DNA of 64,000 bases, taken from the NCBI GenBank assembly GCA_037074705.1, contig JAYJMR010000018.1:388196-452195 (forward strand), read 5' to 3'. The DNA is from Zhengitettix transpicula. Lineage: Eukaryota; Arthropoda; Insecta; Orthoptera; Tetrigidae. Below are positions 1-7,894 of the stretch, in pieces. The first letter of the stretch is position 1; each line of letters begins with the position of its first letter. The notes below the pieces were generated by a model. That model was not told the origin of the DNA. It did no database searches and saw nothing but the letters and a program-made list of their open reading frames with translations. A program made the position numbers and the translations under genes.

Positions 1-295
1 TTTCTCTTACATTTACGTATCACCCTGCAGCGAGTGCAGGTAAGTGCCGCTAGGTGGGGACGTACTGTAACAATAAAACTGTTGATACATTTCAAATATT
101 TTTATCTTTGAAGCCAATTGTTTCCTTTCCCGCGATATTTAAGCATTCGACGGTTGACCTCACTTTCCGATCAGGATTTCAGGCGTTTCGCGGGGACCGC
201 GTGTTTCGACGTATTGCCGCAGAAACATTTAACAATGCTCCCCGTTGATTACAATGGTGTCCGGAATAAAAGACCGTCCCGATCGAGGAATCTTT
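1..295 (+). promoter_or_regulatory. U2 locus 1 upstream flank and presumed promoter (left end cut by window)
   Basis: This is the last 295 bp of the 588-bp flank that precedes every U2 locus in the window; position 1 corresponds to 24969 at locus 2. Insect snRNA genes use a proximal sequence element (PSEA) about 40-65 bp upstream of the RNA start, which would fall near 231-256. I see no motif that I can match confidently to a PSEA, so the promoter call rests on position and on conservation in all four loci. There is no obvious TATA box at -30, as expected for a Pol II snRNA gene. The promoter is intact although the gene it serves is split by a retrotransposon. Confidence 0.5.
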
Positions 296-332
296 ATCGC
301 TTCTCGGCCTTTTGGCTAAGATCAAAGTGTAG
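296..332 (+). pseudogene. U2 snRNA locus 1, 5' fragment (interrupted by retrotransposon)
   Basis: These are the first 37 nt of U2 snRNA, beginning ATCGCTTCTCGGCC and ending GTGTAG. They are identical to the 5' end of the intact genes at 25264 and 28445. The fragment covers the U2/U6 helix II region, stem-loop I and the first four bases (GTAG) of the branch-point recognition sequence GTAGTA. The gene is then broken by a 5.66-kb insertion and resumes at 5997. It cannot make functional U2, but its promoter should still give a transcript that begins with these 37 nt and runs into the element. Confidence 0.93.
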
Positions 333-677
333 TTACTTGGTCTTTCCAACTGTTCTGAACATTCGTTGTATCTATATCTATCCCTTTTCATTATCCGTGA
401 CACAAGAGAACACATCTGTCTTATAGACAGTGGCGTACTTGTACGAGCTTGAGTGTCGCACTTCCGCAGCAGGAGAGAACACTTTAACCGTTTTTTCGGT
501 TAACGGCGCTCCTAGAGCGAGCTTAACTGCTGCATTTCCTCCACCTTATTAATCCTCGCCAAACCTACCAAATTTCATACCCCTACCACCCACCGTTCTT
601 GAATTATCCCGCCCTAAAATCTTACCTCTCACATTCCCCTTATCCAGGCCGGGCCATATAAGCCCTGCTCCACTCCT

Positions 678-1163
678 CCAGTGTAAGTCGCACCAGAAGT
701 CTAGTGTACTTACTACCCAATAACCTTATCGTTTCTCTTCACTTGTTGTGGCATTTTGCCTCGTTTTGTTGTGACTTTGTACTTTGGCGAATCAGCCAAA
801 AACCACAAAGCTCACGTTTTTCGTTTTTCTTTAAACTTTGTTCCTTGTTTTTTCATTTCGTCTTGTTCCTTGGCGAATTAGCCAAGGCCGACAAGTCTTT
901 GTCACGTAAGCAACTTGAACTCCAGTGTAAGTCACACTGAAAGTCTAGTGTGCTTATTATCCAACAGCCCTATCGTTGCTGTTGACTTGTTGCATTCTGC
1001 TTTGCTTGGTTTTATCTTGACTTTGTACTTTGGCGAATCAGCCAAAGATCACAAAGCTCACGACTTTCGTTTTTACATCAACTTGTCTATTGATTCTTGT
1101 TTCGTCTTGTTCCTTGGCGAATCAGCCAAGGCCGACAAGTCATTGTCGCGTAAGCAACTTGCT
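678..1163 (+). repeat. Diverged tandem duplication (~244 bp x 2) in the 5' UTR of copy 1
   Basis: Two direct repeats, about 678-921 and 922-1163, start with CCAGTGTAAGTC and end near CGTAAGCAACTTG. They differ by many substitutions and small indels, so the duplication is much older than the near-identical pair of element copies. Each repeat carries two copies of the hairpin core TTGGCGAATYAGCCAA. Confidence 0.85.
775..1139 (+). other. Four covarying RNA hairpins in the 5' UTR of copy 1
   Basis: The hairpins lie at 775-810, 862-895, 1021-1056 and 1106-1139. All share a GGC/GCC stem closing a GAATCA or GAATTA loop and an outer stem. The first and third have outer arms CTTTGT/ACAAAG and inner arms TTTGGC/GCCAAA. 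The second and fourth have CTTGT/ACAAG and CCTTGGC/GCCAAGG. Both arms change together, which is the pattern of selected RNA pairing. The function is unknown; binding of an element-encoded protein or translation control are possibilities. Confidence 0.7.
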
Positions 1164-1337
1164 TTACGCTTTACCCTTTTCCGGCGAGACCAAAGGCTAA
1201 TAAAGGCCCTGATTGACAATCAGGAAACGCCGTCTGTCTGTGACAGCTCTATTAGCAAGTCCTACCTCTCACGTCCCATCGTGGTCTCTGGGCAATTTCG
1301 CTAGTTCACTAGCGATAGATAAGAGAGGAGGGCGAAA

Positions 1338-1407
1338 ACCACAAGTGTCGCGTGGGTGAAACCAGCCCTTCGGGGTCGTACTTGTGGTTGGGGATTTGTC
1401 AACCCCA
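1338..1407 (+). promoter_or_regulatory. Structured leader just upstream of ORF1 start, copy 1
   Basis: The arms 1338-1346 (ACCACAAGT) and 1380-1388 (ACTTGTGGT) form a perfect 9-bp stem. It encloses a CCC-TTCG-GGG stem with a UUCG tetraloop at 1366-1375. A further TTGGGG/CCCCAA pair at about 1387-1407 overlaps the 3' side. The ORF1 ATG follows at 1433. Stable structure this close to a start codon may regulate initiation; that is inference. Confidence 0.55.
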
Positions 1408-1432
1408 AATCCCTTGAACCCACGTGCCAAAC

Positions 1433-2638
1433 ATGGAAGGGACCGGCCAGTCGGCCAGCCCCATCATGAATTCGGATGCCAGGGAAGACCCTGGACCAAA
1501 CATCCAACCGAAAACCTCGTTTGCGGCAATCGCTGCCAGAAATGCTCTGAACCTCACGCCTACGAGCAATGTAGGATATGATAGGCGGCGCGCTGTAAAG
1601 TGCACCCCTACCATCGGAACGCAAATGATCACGGACGAAATTAAGAAAAGCTTCGCCAATAGCCTCAGCCGTAATATAGACGCAACAGTAGCCGATATTA
1701 CGGCTATGAGACAAGTAAATAACGAGATACATGTTGTCCTGGCCTCACCAACGTTAGTTGATAAATTAATTCGAAAGTCACCATTTTTAGTCGACGAAAC
1801 AGAATTTAAAGTCACCGCTTTCGTACCCAGAAACACCAAAATATGGATATATAACCCATCCATAATGATAGATGCGGCTACCATTAAAGCCAAACTTGCA
1901 GAACATTGCGAAATATTGCACGTTGGCGACATAACTGACAATTTCGGGTTCCAGACGGGGAAAATGTTCGGATACGTGAAAGGGGACAAGATCCCCAGCG
2001 CTATATTTATAGGGGCCGTTAAAATCAACATTACTTACCAAGGGATGGAAAGACGGTGCCGCCTATGCCAGGCGCTGGACCACGTTGCAGGAGCCTGCCC
2101 TGAGAGGCAGTGTTTTAATTGCAAAAATAAGGGACACGTCAGTGAAGACTGCACAATGGGGTGCAAATGGTGTGGCTCGGCTGACCACCGTGGGAAAGAC
2201 TGTCCAGCCAACAAAATTGGGATTGAGTCAACGATAAAATTTCCAGAAATAGCCCGCCCCGATAAAAAGCAGAAAAATAAACTACAAATCCCCGCCAATG
2301 AGAGGGACGAAGTTGACCCGATGGAGACAGACAAAACCACCACTACCGCCAAAGAAGATGAGAATGGACAAATACTAGAGGAATTGATCGCGGAATTTAA
2401 AACACCAACAGCGCCACCAGCCAAGGAGAGAAAAAACGCAAATCCTCCTGAGGAAATGGAAACACAAACAAACATAGTGAGTGACAGCTCCTCGGACGAG
2501 AAAGGAAGCGAATCTCAGCCCAAAAGAAAAAGGAGAACGAAAGCTGCGGTGAAAGCAAAAGCCCCGGCAGCACCACAGGACATAAGCAAAAAGCTGAAAA
2601 GCGCTGGCCCATCAATGCCAATAATAGAAGACCAATAA
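1433..2638 (+). CDS. Retrotransposon ORF1: gag-like nucleic-acid-binding protein with three CCHC knuckles (copy 1)
   Basis: The protein is 401 aa from the ATG at 1433; an in-frame GTG at 1424 only extends it by three codons and is unlikely in a eukaryote. Three CX2CX4HX4C zinc knuckles lie at residues about 209-222, 227-240 and 244-257, as in gag-like ORF1 proteins that coat retrotransposon RNA. Upstream, residues about 130-205 alternate hydrophobic strands and a helix in an order compatible with an RRM-like fold (inference). The C-terminal third is hydrophilic and acidic, with a basic PKRKRRTK nuclear-localisation-like patch near residue 365. The stop codon overlaps the ORF2 start as TAATG, so ORF2 is probably made by termination-reinitiation. 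The protein should bind element RNA and help deliver the RNP to the nucleus. ORF1 is unusual in RLE-type elements, many of which have a single ORF. Confidence 0.87.
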   Translation: MEGTGQSASPIMNSDAREDPGPNIQPKTSFAAIAARNALNLTPTSNVGYDRRRAVKCTPTIGTQMITDEIKKSFANSLSRNIDATVADITAMRQVNNEIHVVLASPTLVDKLIRKSPFLVDETEFKVTAFVPRNTKIWIYNPSIMIDAATIKAKLAEHCEILHVGDITDNFGFQTGKMFGYVKGDKIPSAIFIGAVKINITYQGMERRCRLCQALDHVAGACPERQCFNCKNKGHVSEDCTMGCKWCGSADHRGKDCPANKIGIESTIKFPEIARPDKKQKNKLQIPANERDEVDPMETDKTTTTAKEDENGQILEELIAEFKTPTAPPAKERKNANPPEEMETQTNIVSDSSSDEKGSESQPKRKRRTKAAVKAKAPAAPQDISKKLKSAGPSMPIIEDQ

Positions 2639-5600
2639 TGGCAGAACACAACATAGAAGAAATCACGAAAACTTTCTACGAAAGTACAAACTCAATCGCC
2701 CGCATAGATGACATCTTACTTATCAGATTTCCGCCCCTAAACCACGCTGAATGCACGGAGGACGGCTGCCAGCGTGTATTTAAGGCCACCAATTGGGCCA
2801 CGACTAAACAGTCATTAAAAAGACACTTAAACAGAGAGCATAACGTCATGACCACAAAAGACGTTAACGTATGCAAGACGTGTGGGAAACAACTTGGACT
2901 TAGGCCCACAGCACATACGTGTCCAGGCGCAGTACAGGACACGAACACCACACAAGGAAATCCAACACCACATGAGACAGCAGAATTCCTATGTGATAGA
3001 TGCCCGCAGTCATTTACCACAAAGAGAGGCCTGCAGAACCACATTGCCGCCCACGCCATGCGATCCCTCACGGAAAGCCGCCAGTCCCACAACCCGCTGC
3101 CGACTCACCAGCCACCCCCAGCCCATCACAAGGCCTCCCTTCAAGCGGAGGAACCTAACCCTGAGCCAGCCCCGCCTGACAGTGGAGACGATGATGACGA
3201 GGAAGAAGAATTAAGCCAAGTCCAATCATACCGAAGAATACTTAGAACTCTACTATCAGAGGACGCAAGCAACGAAAAATGGTCACTATTCTCGGACGTC
3301 CTGGAATCAGTGACCAAAAAAGTACAAGAGGCTGTAAACCTACCGCAGCCCACAAACACGCCAAGGAAAGTGAGACAAGCAGACATAACCGACTGCGAGT
3401 TCATCCAAAAATTATACAGGCGAAACAGACGCCGAGCAGTCAGACTCATCCTGGAAGGCGAAGGCCAGAAATGCCCCCTAGAGGCCGAAACAGTTAAGAG
3501 GCATTTTAGCGAAACATGGAGCCGGACGTCATGTGACAGCGAGATATTCGCCGACGAACACCCACAGCCGCGAAGCCCGGTAATGACAGGAGGATTTTCA
3601 GCCAAAGAAGTGGAAAATAAACTGAAACGATGCGAAAACACCGCCCCAGGAGATGACAGGCTGTCATACAGCCATTGGCGATCGGTCGACCCAGAGGGCA
3701 AACTCCTGGCAATAATATTTAACATCTGCGCGAAATACAGGAAAATCCCGCAAGCCTGGAAATCGGCCAGGACTGTATTAATTCACAAAAACGGAAATCC
3801 AAACGAAGTCACTAACTACAGGCCTATCTCGCTGCTAAGGACTGTATATAAATTATACGCGGGCCTATTAACCAACAGAATCAAAGCCTGGGTCACGAAG
3901 CACGCGGTCCTCTCACATTCGCAGAAAGGGTTCCTCCCGTACGACGGCGTGTTTGAACACCACTATGCCCTAACCAACTACCTGGAAACAGCAAAGAGAA
4001 CACATTCAGACATCTGCATTGCATGGTTAGACATATGCAATGCATTCGGCACCATCCCCCATGAGGCGATCACTGCTGCTCTTCGGCACGGGCACGCGGG
4101 AGAAGAAATCACGGCGATAATTAACGACATCTATACAGACAGCACTACCACCATAGTCCTCGAAGACGGCGAAACGGAACCCATACCTGTCCAATCAGGG
4201 GTGAGGCAGGGGTGCCCTCTAAGTGGGATGCTCTTTAACCTAGCGGTAAACCCGCTCCTACAAAAGGCCGAACAAGATCAAAATGCGGCGGCACACGCCG
4301 TTCTAGCGTTTGCAGACGACATCTGCCTAATTGCCAAGGACCCCTGCACACTCCAAAACCGGATAAACTCAATAACAACAGCGGCAAAAACAATAAACCT
4401 AAAGTTTAACGCCCACAAATGCAGAGCAATGCACTTCAGCGGAGCTAGCCCAGTAGGCTGTCGGGCGACGAATATCACACTGGAAGGAGAAAACATAAGC
4501 ACAGTCAACTCCCATGAACCAGTTACCTTCCTTGGAAAACCCTTTGGGCACAACATTATATCCGACTGGTCGACACTGCGGAATTACATAGAAACGGCAG
4601 AGGCGATTCTAACATCCAGCCTCGCCCCATGGCAACGTCTCGACGCCATAAAATCGTTCTTTTTCCCCATAACCCAATTCGCCCTGAGGACTGGCGCATT
4701 AACAAAGGGCGATTGGAAAAAACTAGATAACTACATACGCCCTCTGATAAAACGCACGTTAAACGTTCCGTCCCGCGCCTCAAATCATTACATCTACGGG
4801 TCTAGGCAATCCGGCTGCCTGGGAATTCCAGAGTCCGGAATTGATTGTGACATAATGGCGGTCGACGGGGCCTACAAGCTCTTAACATCCCCCGACCCCG
4901 TCATTAGGTCACTGGCAATCGAAGACCTCAAGAACACAATAAAAGACAGAACGGGGCAAGATGCAAGCGACCGGACAACAGACTCGTACTTGAACGGAGC
5001 ACAAGACGGAATATTCAGGGATACAACGAACAAAAGAAAAAACACATGGACCCGGGCGAGAACGGCAACTAGGTTCCTCAAATGTGAATGGGCAACCGGA
5101 CCTGACATTCGGATCACGATAGAAAACATCGTCCTCTACAGCAGACACAGGAACCTAGTTTGCCGGACCCTCCGGAATGCACACCAAGCGCGACATATAA
5201 GAACTCTACATGAGGCCCCACACCAGGGGAAAGTGTGCGAAACCATCGCCCTTAGCCGCACGAGCAGCCACTTTCTCCTAACAGGCAGATACACGAGGTT
5301 CGCCGACTGGCGCTTTATTCACCGGGCGAGGCTAGGACTTGTCCCACTAAACGGATACCGGTTTAACGAAGGCCCAAAGACATGCCGGCGCTGTAATATC
5401 AGGGATGAAACACTACCGCACGTAACGAACCACTGCCCGGCGCATAACAGAGCTATCCTCCTGCGACACAACGCCATAGTGGAAAGGATCAAAGCAGCAG
5501 CAACCGGTAAAATCCGGCTAATCGCTGAAAATAGACCGGTGGCTGAAGGCAGCCTACTACGACCTGACCTCCTTCTAGTTAAACAGCGAACGGCGTTCAT

Positions 5601-5898
5601 CGTAGACGTCACGATTGTGTTCGAAAACCACCCAAGCGCTTTCGACGACGCAAGGGCACGGAAGGAGGAAAGGTACAAGGACCTCAAACAAAGCCTCGGC
5701 AGAACCTACGACAAGGTGGAAATAATCCCCTTTATTGTTGGTGCACTAGGGTCATGGGACCCGAAAAATGACACGTTCCTGCGAGAGTTATGCTCCAGGA
5801 AATACGGAAAACTATTGTCTATTCTATGTGTGTCAGACTGCATACGTTGGTCAAGAGACATATACGCCGAACACCTGTCGGGCGTTCGGCAATACTGA
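2638..5898 (+). CDS. Retrotransposon ORF2: zinc fingers, reverse transcriptase, CCHC and restriction-like endonuclease (copy 1)
   Basis: The protein is 1086 aa, close to R2-like proteins, and starts at the ATG overlapping the ORF1 stop. Three N-terminal zinc motifs are visible: a C2H2 at about 39-68, a CCHC-type at 79-95 and a classic C2H2 at 119-139. They probably bind the U2 target. An acidic run follows at about 181-191. The reverse transcriptase shows motif A with D465 (WLDICNAFG), motif B at about 520-530 (GVRQGCPLSG) and motif C FADD with D560 and D561, so the catalytic triad is complete. Near the C terminus a CX2CX8HX4C motif (C916, C919, H928, C933) precedes a restriction-like endonuclease with RPD (D977), a second acidic residue (D990, in IVDVT) and A-x-x-x-K (K1009) followed by Y1013. 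This is the order found in R2/R4/NeSL-type elements. The enzyme should nick U2 DNA and prime reverse transcription there. No stop or frameshift is present. Confidence 0.93.
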   Translation: MAEHNIEEITKTFYESTNSIARIDDILLIRFPPLNHAECTEDGCQRVFKATNWATTKQSLKRHLNREHNVMTTKDVNVCKTCGKQLGLRPTAHTCPGAVQDTNTTQGNPTPHETAEFLCDRCPQSFTTKRGLQNHIAAHAMRSLTESRQSHNPLPTHQPPPAHHKASLQAEEPNPEPAPPDSGDDDDEEEELSQVQSYRRILRTLLSEDASNEKWSLFSDVLESVTKKVQEAVNLPQPTNTPRKVRQADITDCEFIQKLYRRNRRRAVRLILEGEGQKCPLEAETVKRHFSETWSRTSCDSEIFADEHPQPRSPVMTGGFSAKEVENKLKRCENTAPGDDRLSYSHWRSVDPEGKLLAIIFNICAKYRKIPQAWKSARTVLIHKNGNPNEVTNYRPISLLRTVYKLYAGLLTNRIKAWVTKHAVLSHSQKGFLPYDGVFEHHYALTNYLETAKRTHSDICIAWLDICNAFGTIPHEAITAALRHGHAGEEITAIINDIYTDSTTTIVLEDGETEPIPVQSGVRQGCPLSGMLFNLAVNPLLQKAEQDQNAAAHAVLAFADDICLIAKDPCTLQNRINSITTAAKTINLKFNAHKCRAMHFSGASPVGCRATNITLEGENISTVNSHEPVTFLGKPFGHNIISDWSTLRNYIETAEAILTSSLAPWQRLDAIKSFFFPITQFALRTGALTKGDWKKLDNYIRPLIKRTLNVPSRASNHYIYGSRQSGCLGIPESGIDCDIMAVDGAYKLLTSPDPVIRSLAIEDLKNTIKDRTGQDASDRTTDSYLNGAQDGIFRDTTNKRKNTWTRARTATRFLKCEWATGPDIRITIENIVLYSRHRNLVCRTLRNAHQARHIRTLHEAPHQGKVCETIALSRTSSHFLLTGRYTRFADWRFIHRARLGLVPLNGYRFNEGPKTCRRCNIRDETLPHVTNHCPAHNRAILLRHNAIVERIKAAATGKIRLIAENRPVAEGSLLRPDLLLVKQRTAFIVDVTIVFENHPSAFDDARARKEERYKDLKQSLGRTYDKVEIIPFIVGALGSWDPKNDTFLRELCSRKYGKLLSILCVSDCIRWSRDIYAEHLSGVRQY

Positions 5899-5996
5899 CA
5901 GAGGCATCACTGTCCTTAAAATTTTACAATTACGATTTTAACTGTAGTATTAGTTTGTAGTAGAAGCTGAAGAACATACCGATTGATAGTTTTAAG
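5899..5996 (+). other. 3' UTR of retrotransposon copy 1 (3' end truncated)
   Basis: This stretch of 98 nt has no poly(A) and ends TTTTAAG directly against U2 sequence TCTGTTC. Copy 2 continues for another 31 nt beyond the equivalent point, so this copy has lost its terminal 31 bp. The 3' UTR of such elements is normally the RT recognition structure, so the loss may disable this copy as a template if its RNA ends here. Confidence 0.85.
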
Positions 5997-6146
5997 TCTG
6001 TTCTTATCAGCTTAATATCTGATACGTGGTGCATCGCACCACCAGAATATTAAACTCATTTTTGGAAAATGACGGAGTGTTAGGAGCTTGCTCCACATCT
6101 GTCACGGGTTGGCCCGGCTTTGCAGTATCGCCGGGATCGGCCCACC
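5997..6146 (+). pseudogene. U2 snRNA locus 1, 3' fragment
   Basis: The remaining 150 nt of U2 begin TCTGTTCTTATCAG and end CCCACC, matching the intact genes. The fragment includes stem-loop II, the Sm site (ATTTTTGG), and stem-loops III and IV. The TA that completes GTAGTA is missing here, unlike at locus 4, so even precise removal of the element would leave a 2-nt deletion. Confidence 0.92.
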
Positions 6147-6748
6147 TTATTGAAATTCAAACAAAGAAAGAAGTTTAACATTCTGACGTATCAAATATTG
6201 AGTTGGAAGGCAGGTAAATTTTGAAATAACTGCGATTTCGCATCCAGTACAGGATTCACCTCTCTCGGCAATCATCTTCTCGCAGGCAGGACCGGGCACC
6301 AGCGAGTACAAGTAATTTTCCGGGAGAAGCCGTTGTCCGTGGCCACCAGCTGGACCACGCTCCCTATATATCTTTTGTATTTCGCGAACGTCGTCGTCGC
6401 CGCCGCACGCACGCACGCAAGTACGATAGGATAACGCGCCTTTTACGAATATGTATCTGATACATATGTATTCAAAACATCGTACTTTTTCCGCTCATTT
6501 CTTTCGGCTCAAAGGAAGTGTAATTAATATTCGTTGTTGACGGAAACTGCGTAGCTATATTGAAAACAGGGGTTCGTTGCCGTTAAAGCCTCTTTTAATT
6601 CTGTCACTTTCCCATAAATCTATCTCGGTTTTATTATAATTTAGACGTAAAATACCGACGTCTGGATTTCGATATACATTTATAAACAATGTATGCAATA
6701 TACGTTTATTCCACCTAGCAGAGCGCCTCTTGGGCGGCCATCGCAAAA
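6147..6748 (+). other. U2 downstream flank, locus 1 (602 bp, no gene seen)
   Basis: This flank is conserved at all four loci. After the 3' box I see no supported gene. At 6383-6419 it contains a GC-rich stretch (CGAACGTC...CGCCGCCGCACGCACGC) that closely resembles part of the satellite unit. An inverted repeat ATGTAT/ATACAT lies near 6450-6465. The flank ends ...CATCGCAAAA, directly abutting the first satellite unit. Confidence 0.8.
6156..6171 (+). terminator. U2 3' box (locus 1)
   Basis: AAAGAAAGA at 6163-6171 fits the AAARNNAGA core of the metazoan snRNA 3' box and begins 16 nt after the U2 end, with TTCAAAC before it. The 3' box directs Integrator cleavage of snRNA precursors. It is present at all four loci. 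Confidence 0.55.
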
Positions 6749-7143
6749 CACGACTGCCCGTTGTAATCTACGAACGTCTTCCTCGCCGCCGCACGCACGC
6801 AGCATAGCTGTTGCAAGCGAACATTAGTAAAAACTTACAAATTAATATTCCGCGGATCGAATTATTTTATAATTTTAATTTCTTCTCTACTAAAGTTTCT
6901 TTACATGTATATATATATACACTCTTCTGTGAGTTAAAAAAAAAAAAAAAAAAAAAAAACACGACTGCCCGTTGTAATCTACGAACGTCTTCCTCGCCGC
7001 CGCACGCACGCAGCATAGCTGTTGCAAGCGAACATTAGTAAAAACTTACAAATTAATATTCCGCGGATCGAATTATTTTATAATTTTAATTTCTTCTCTA
7101 CTAAAGTTTCTTTACATGTATATATATATACACTCTTCTGTGA

Positions 7144-7185
<42 letters not shown>

Positions 7186-7368
7186 ACGACTGCCCGTTGT
7201 AATCTACGAACGTCTTCCTCGCCGCCGCACGCACGCAGCATAGCTGTTGCAAGCGAACATTAGTAAAAACTTACAAATTAATATTCCGCGGATCGAATTA
7301 TTTTATAATTTTAATTTCTTCTCTACTAAAGTTTCTTTACATGTATATATATATACACTCTTCTGTGA

Positions 7369-7414
<46 letters not shown>

Positions 7415-7597
7415 ACGACTGCCCGTTGTAATCTACGAACGTCTTCCTCGCCGCCGCACGCACGCAGCATAGCTGTTGCAAGCGAACATTAGTAAAAACT
7501 TACAAATTAATATTCCGCGGATCGAATTATTTTATAATTTTAATTTCTTCTCTACTAAAGTTTCTTTACATGTATATATATATACACTCTTCTGTGA

Positions 7598-7642
<45 letters not shown>

Positions 7643-7854
7643 ACGACTGCCCGTTGTAATCTACGAACGTCTTCCTCGCCGCCGCACGCACGCAGCATAG
7701 CTGTTGCAAGCGAACATTAGTAAAAACTTACAAATTAATATTCCGCGGATCGAATTATTTTATAATTTTAATTTCTTCTCTACTAAAGTTTCTTTACATG
7801 TATATATATATACACTCTTCTGTGAGTTAAAAAAAAAAAAACACTCTTCTGTGA

Positions 7855-7894
<40 letters not shown>

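Larger units (their letters stand above)
333..1432 (+). promoter_or_regulatory. Retrotransposon copy 1 5' untranslated region
   Basis: This is a long non-coding leader of 1100 nt with dense inverted repeats. Perfect short hairpins include 416-430 (CTGTC/GACAG), 434-445 (CGTAC/GTACG), 484-503 (TTAACCG/CGGTTAA, T6 loop), 507-519 (CGCTC/GAGCG), 1208-1224 (CCTGATT/AATCAGG) and 1300-1315 (CGCTAG/CTAGCG). The middle holds a diverged tandem duplication with four longer hairpins, listed separately. No convincing coding sequence is present: the open frames at 704-940 and 915-1304 are short, and the second is broken by a 1-bp indel in copy 2. Such a leader could serve RNA processing from the U2 transcript, ribosome entry or protein binding; none of these is shown. 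Confidence 0.75.
333..5996 (+). mobile_element. U2-targeted non-LTR retrotransposon, copy 1 (Utopia-like, RLE type)
   Basis: A 5664-bp insertion splits U2 after GTAG. It holds a 1.1-kb structured 5' UTR, ORF1 (three CCHC knuckles), ORF2 (zinc fingers, RT, CCHC, restriction-like endonuclease) and a short 3' UTR. There is no LTR, no poly(A) tail and essentially no target-site duplication, which is typical of site-specific elements with a restriction-like endonuclease. The family known to insert in U2 with this enzyme type is Utopia, described with strong specificity in wasps and oomycetes; the assignment is from target site and domain order, not from an alignment. Relative to copy 2 it lacks the last 31 bp of the element plus the first two bases (TA) of the downstream U2 part. 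Both ORFs are open. Confidence 0.9.

Noticed and set aside
704..1304. Upstream frames in the element 5' UTR as a small protein
   Set aside because: The second frame is disrupted by a 1-bp indel in copy 2, and the region is better explained by RNA hairpins.
1424..1432. GTG at 1424 as ORF1 start
   Set aside because: An ATG lies in frame at 1433, and the short extension is altered between the copies.
1399..2031. Long minus-strand frames opposite ORF1 and ORF2 (for example 210 and 194 codons)
   Set aside because: They are antisense shadows of the retrotransposon ORFs, with low-complexity serine and leucine translations and no motifs.
333..5996. Keno-type (Tx1/L1) element, which also inserts in U2 snRNA genes
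   Set aside because: ORF2 has N-terminal zinc fingers and a C-terminal CCHC plus restriction-like endonuclease, with no N-terminal APE endonuclease.
6147..6416. Minus-strand 89-codon frame downstream of each U2
   Set aside because: It overlaps the 3' box and the CG-rich repeat and is conserved only as part of the duplicated flank; no domain is recognised.
6795..6865. Pol III A/B-box promoter in the satellite unit (TAGCTGTTGCAAG and GGATCGAATTA), suggesting a tRNA-derived SINE
   Set aside because: The B-box-like string misses key positions of GGTTCGANNCC and the A-box match is weak. A tRNAscan or SINE HMM search would settle it.
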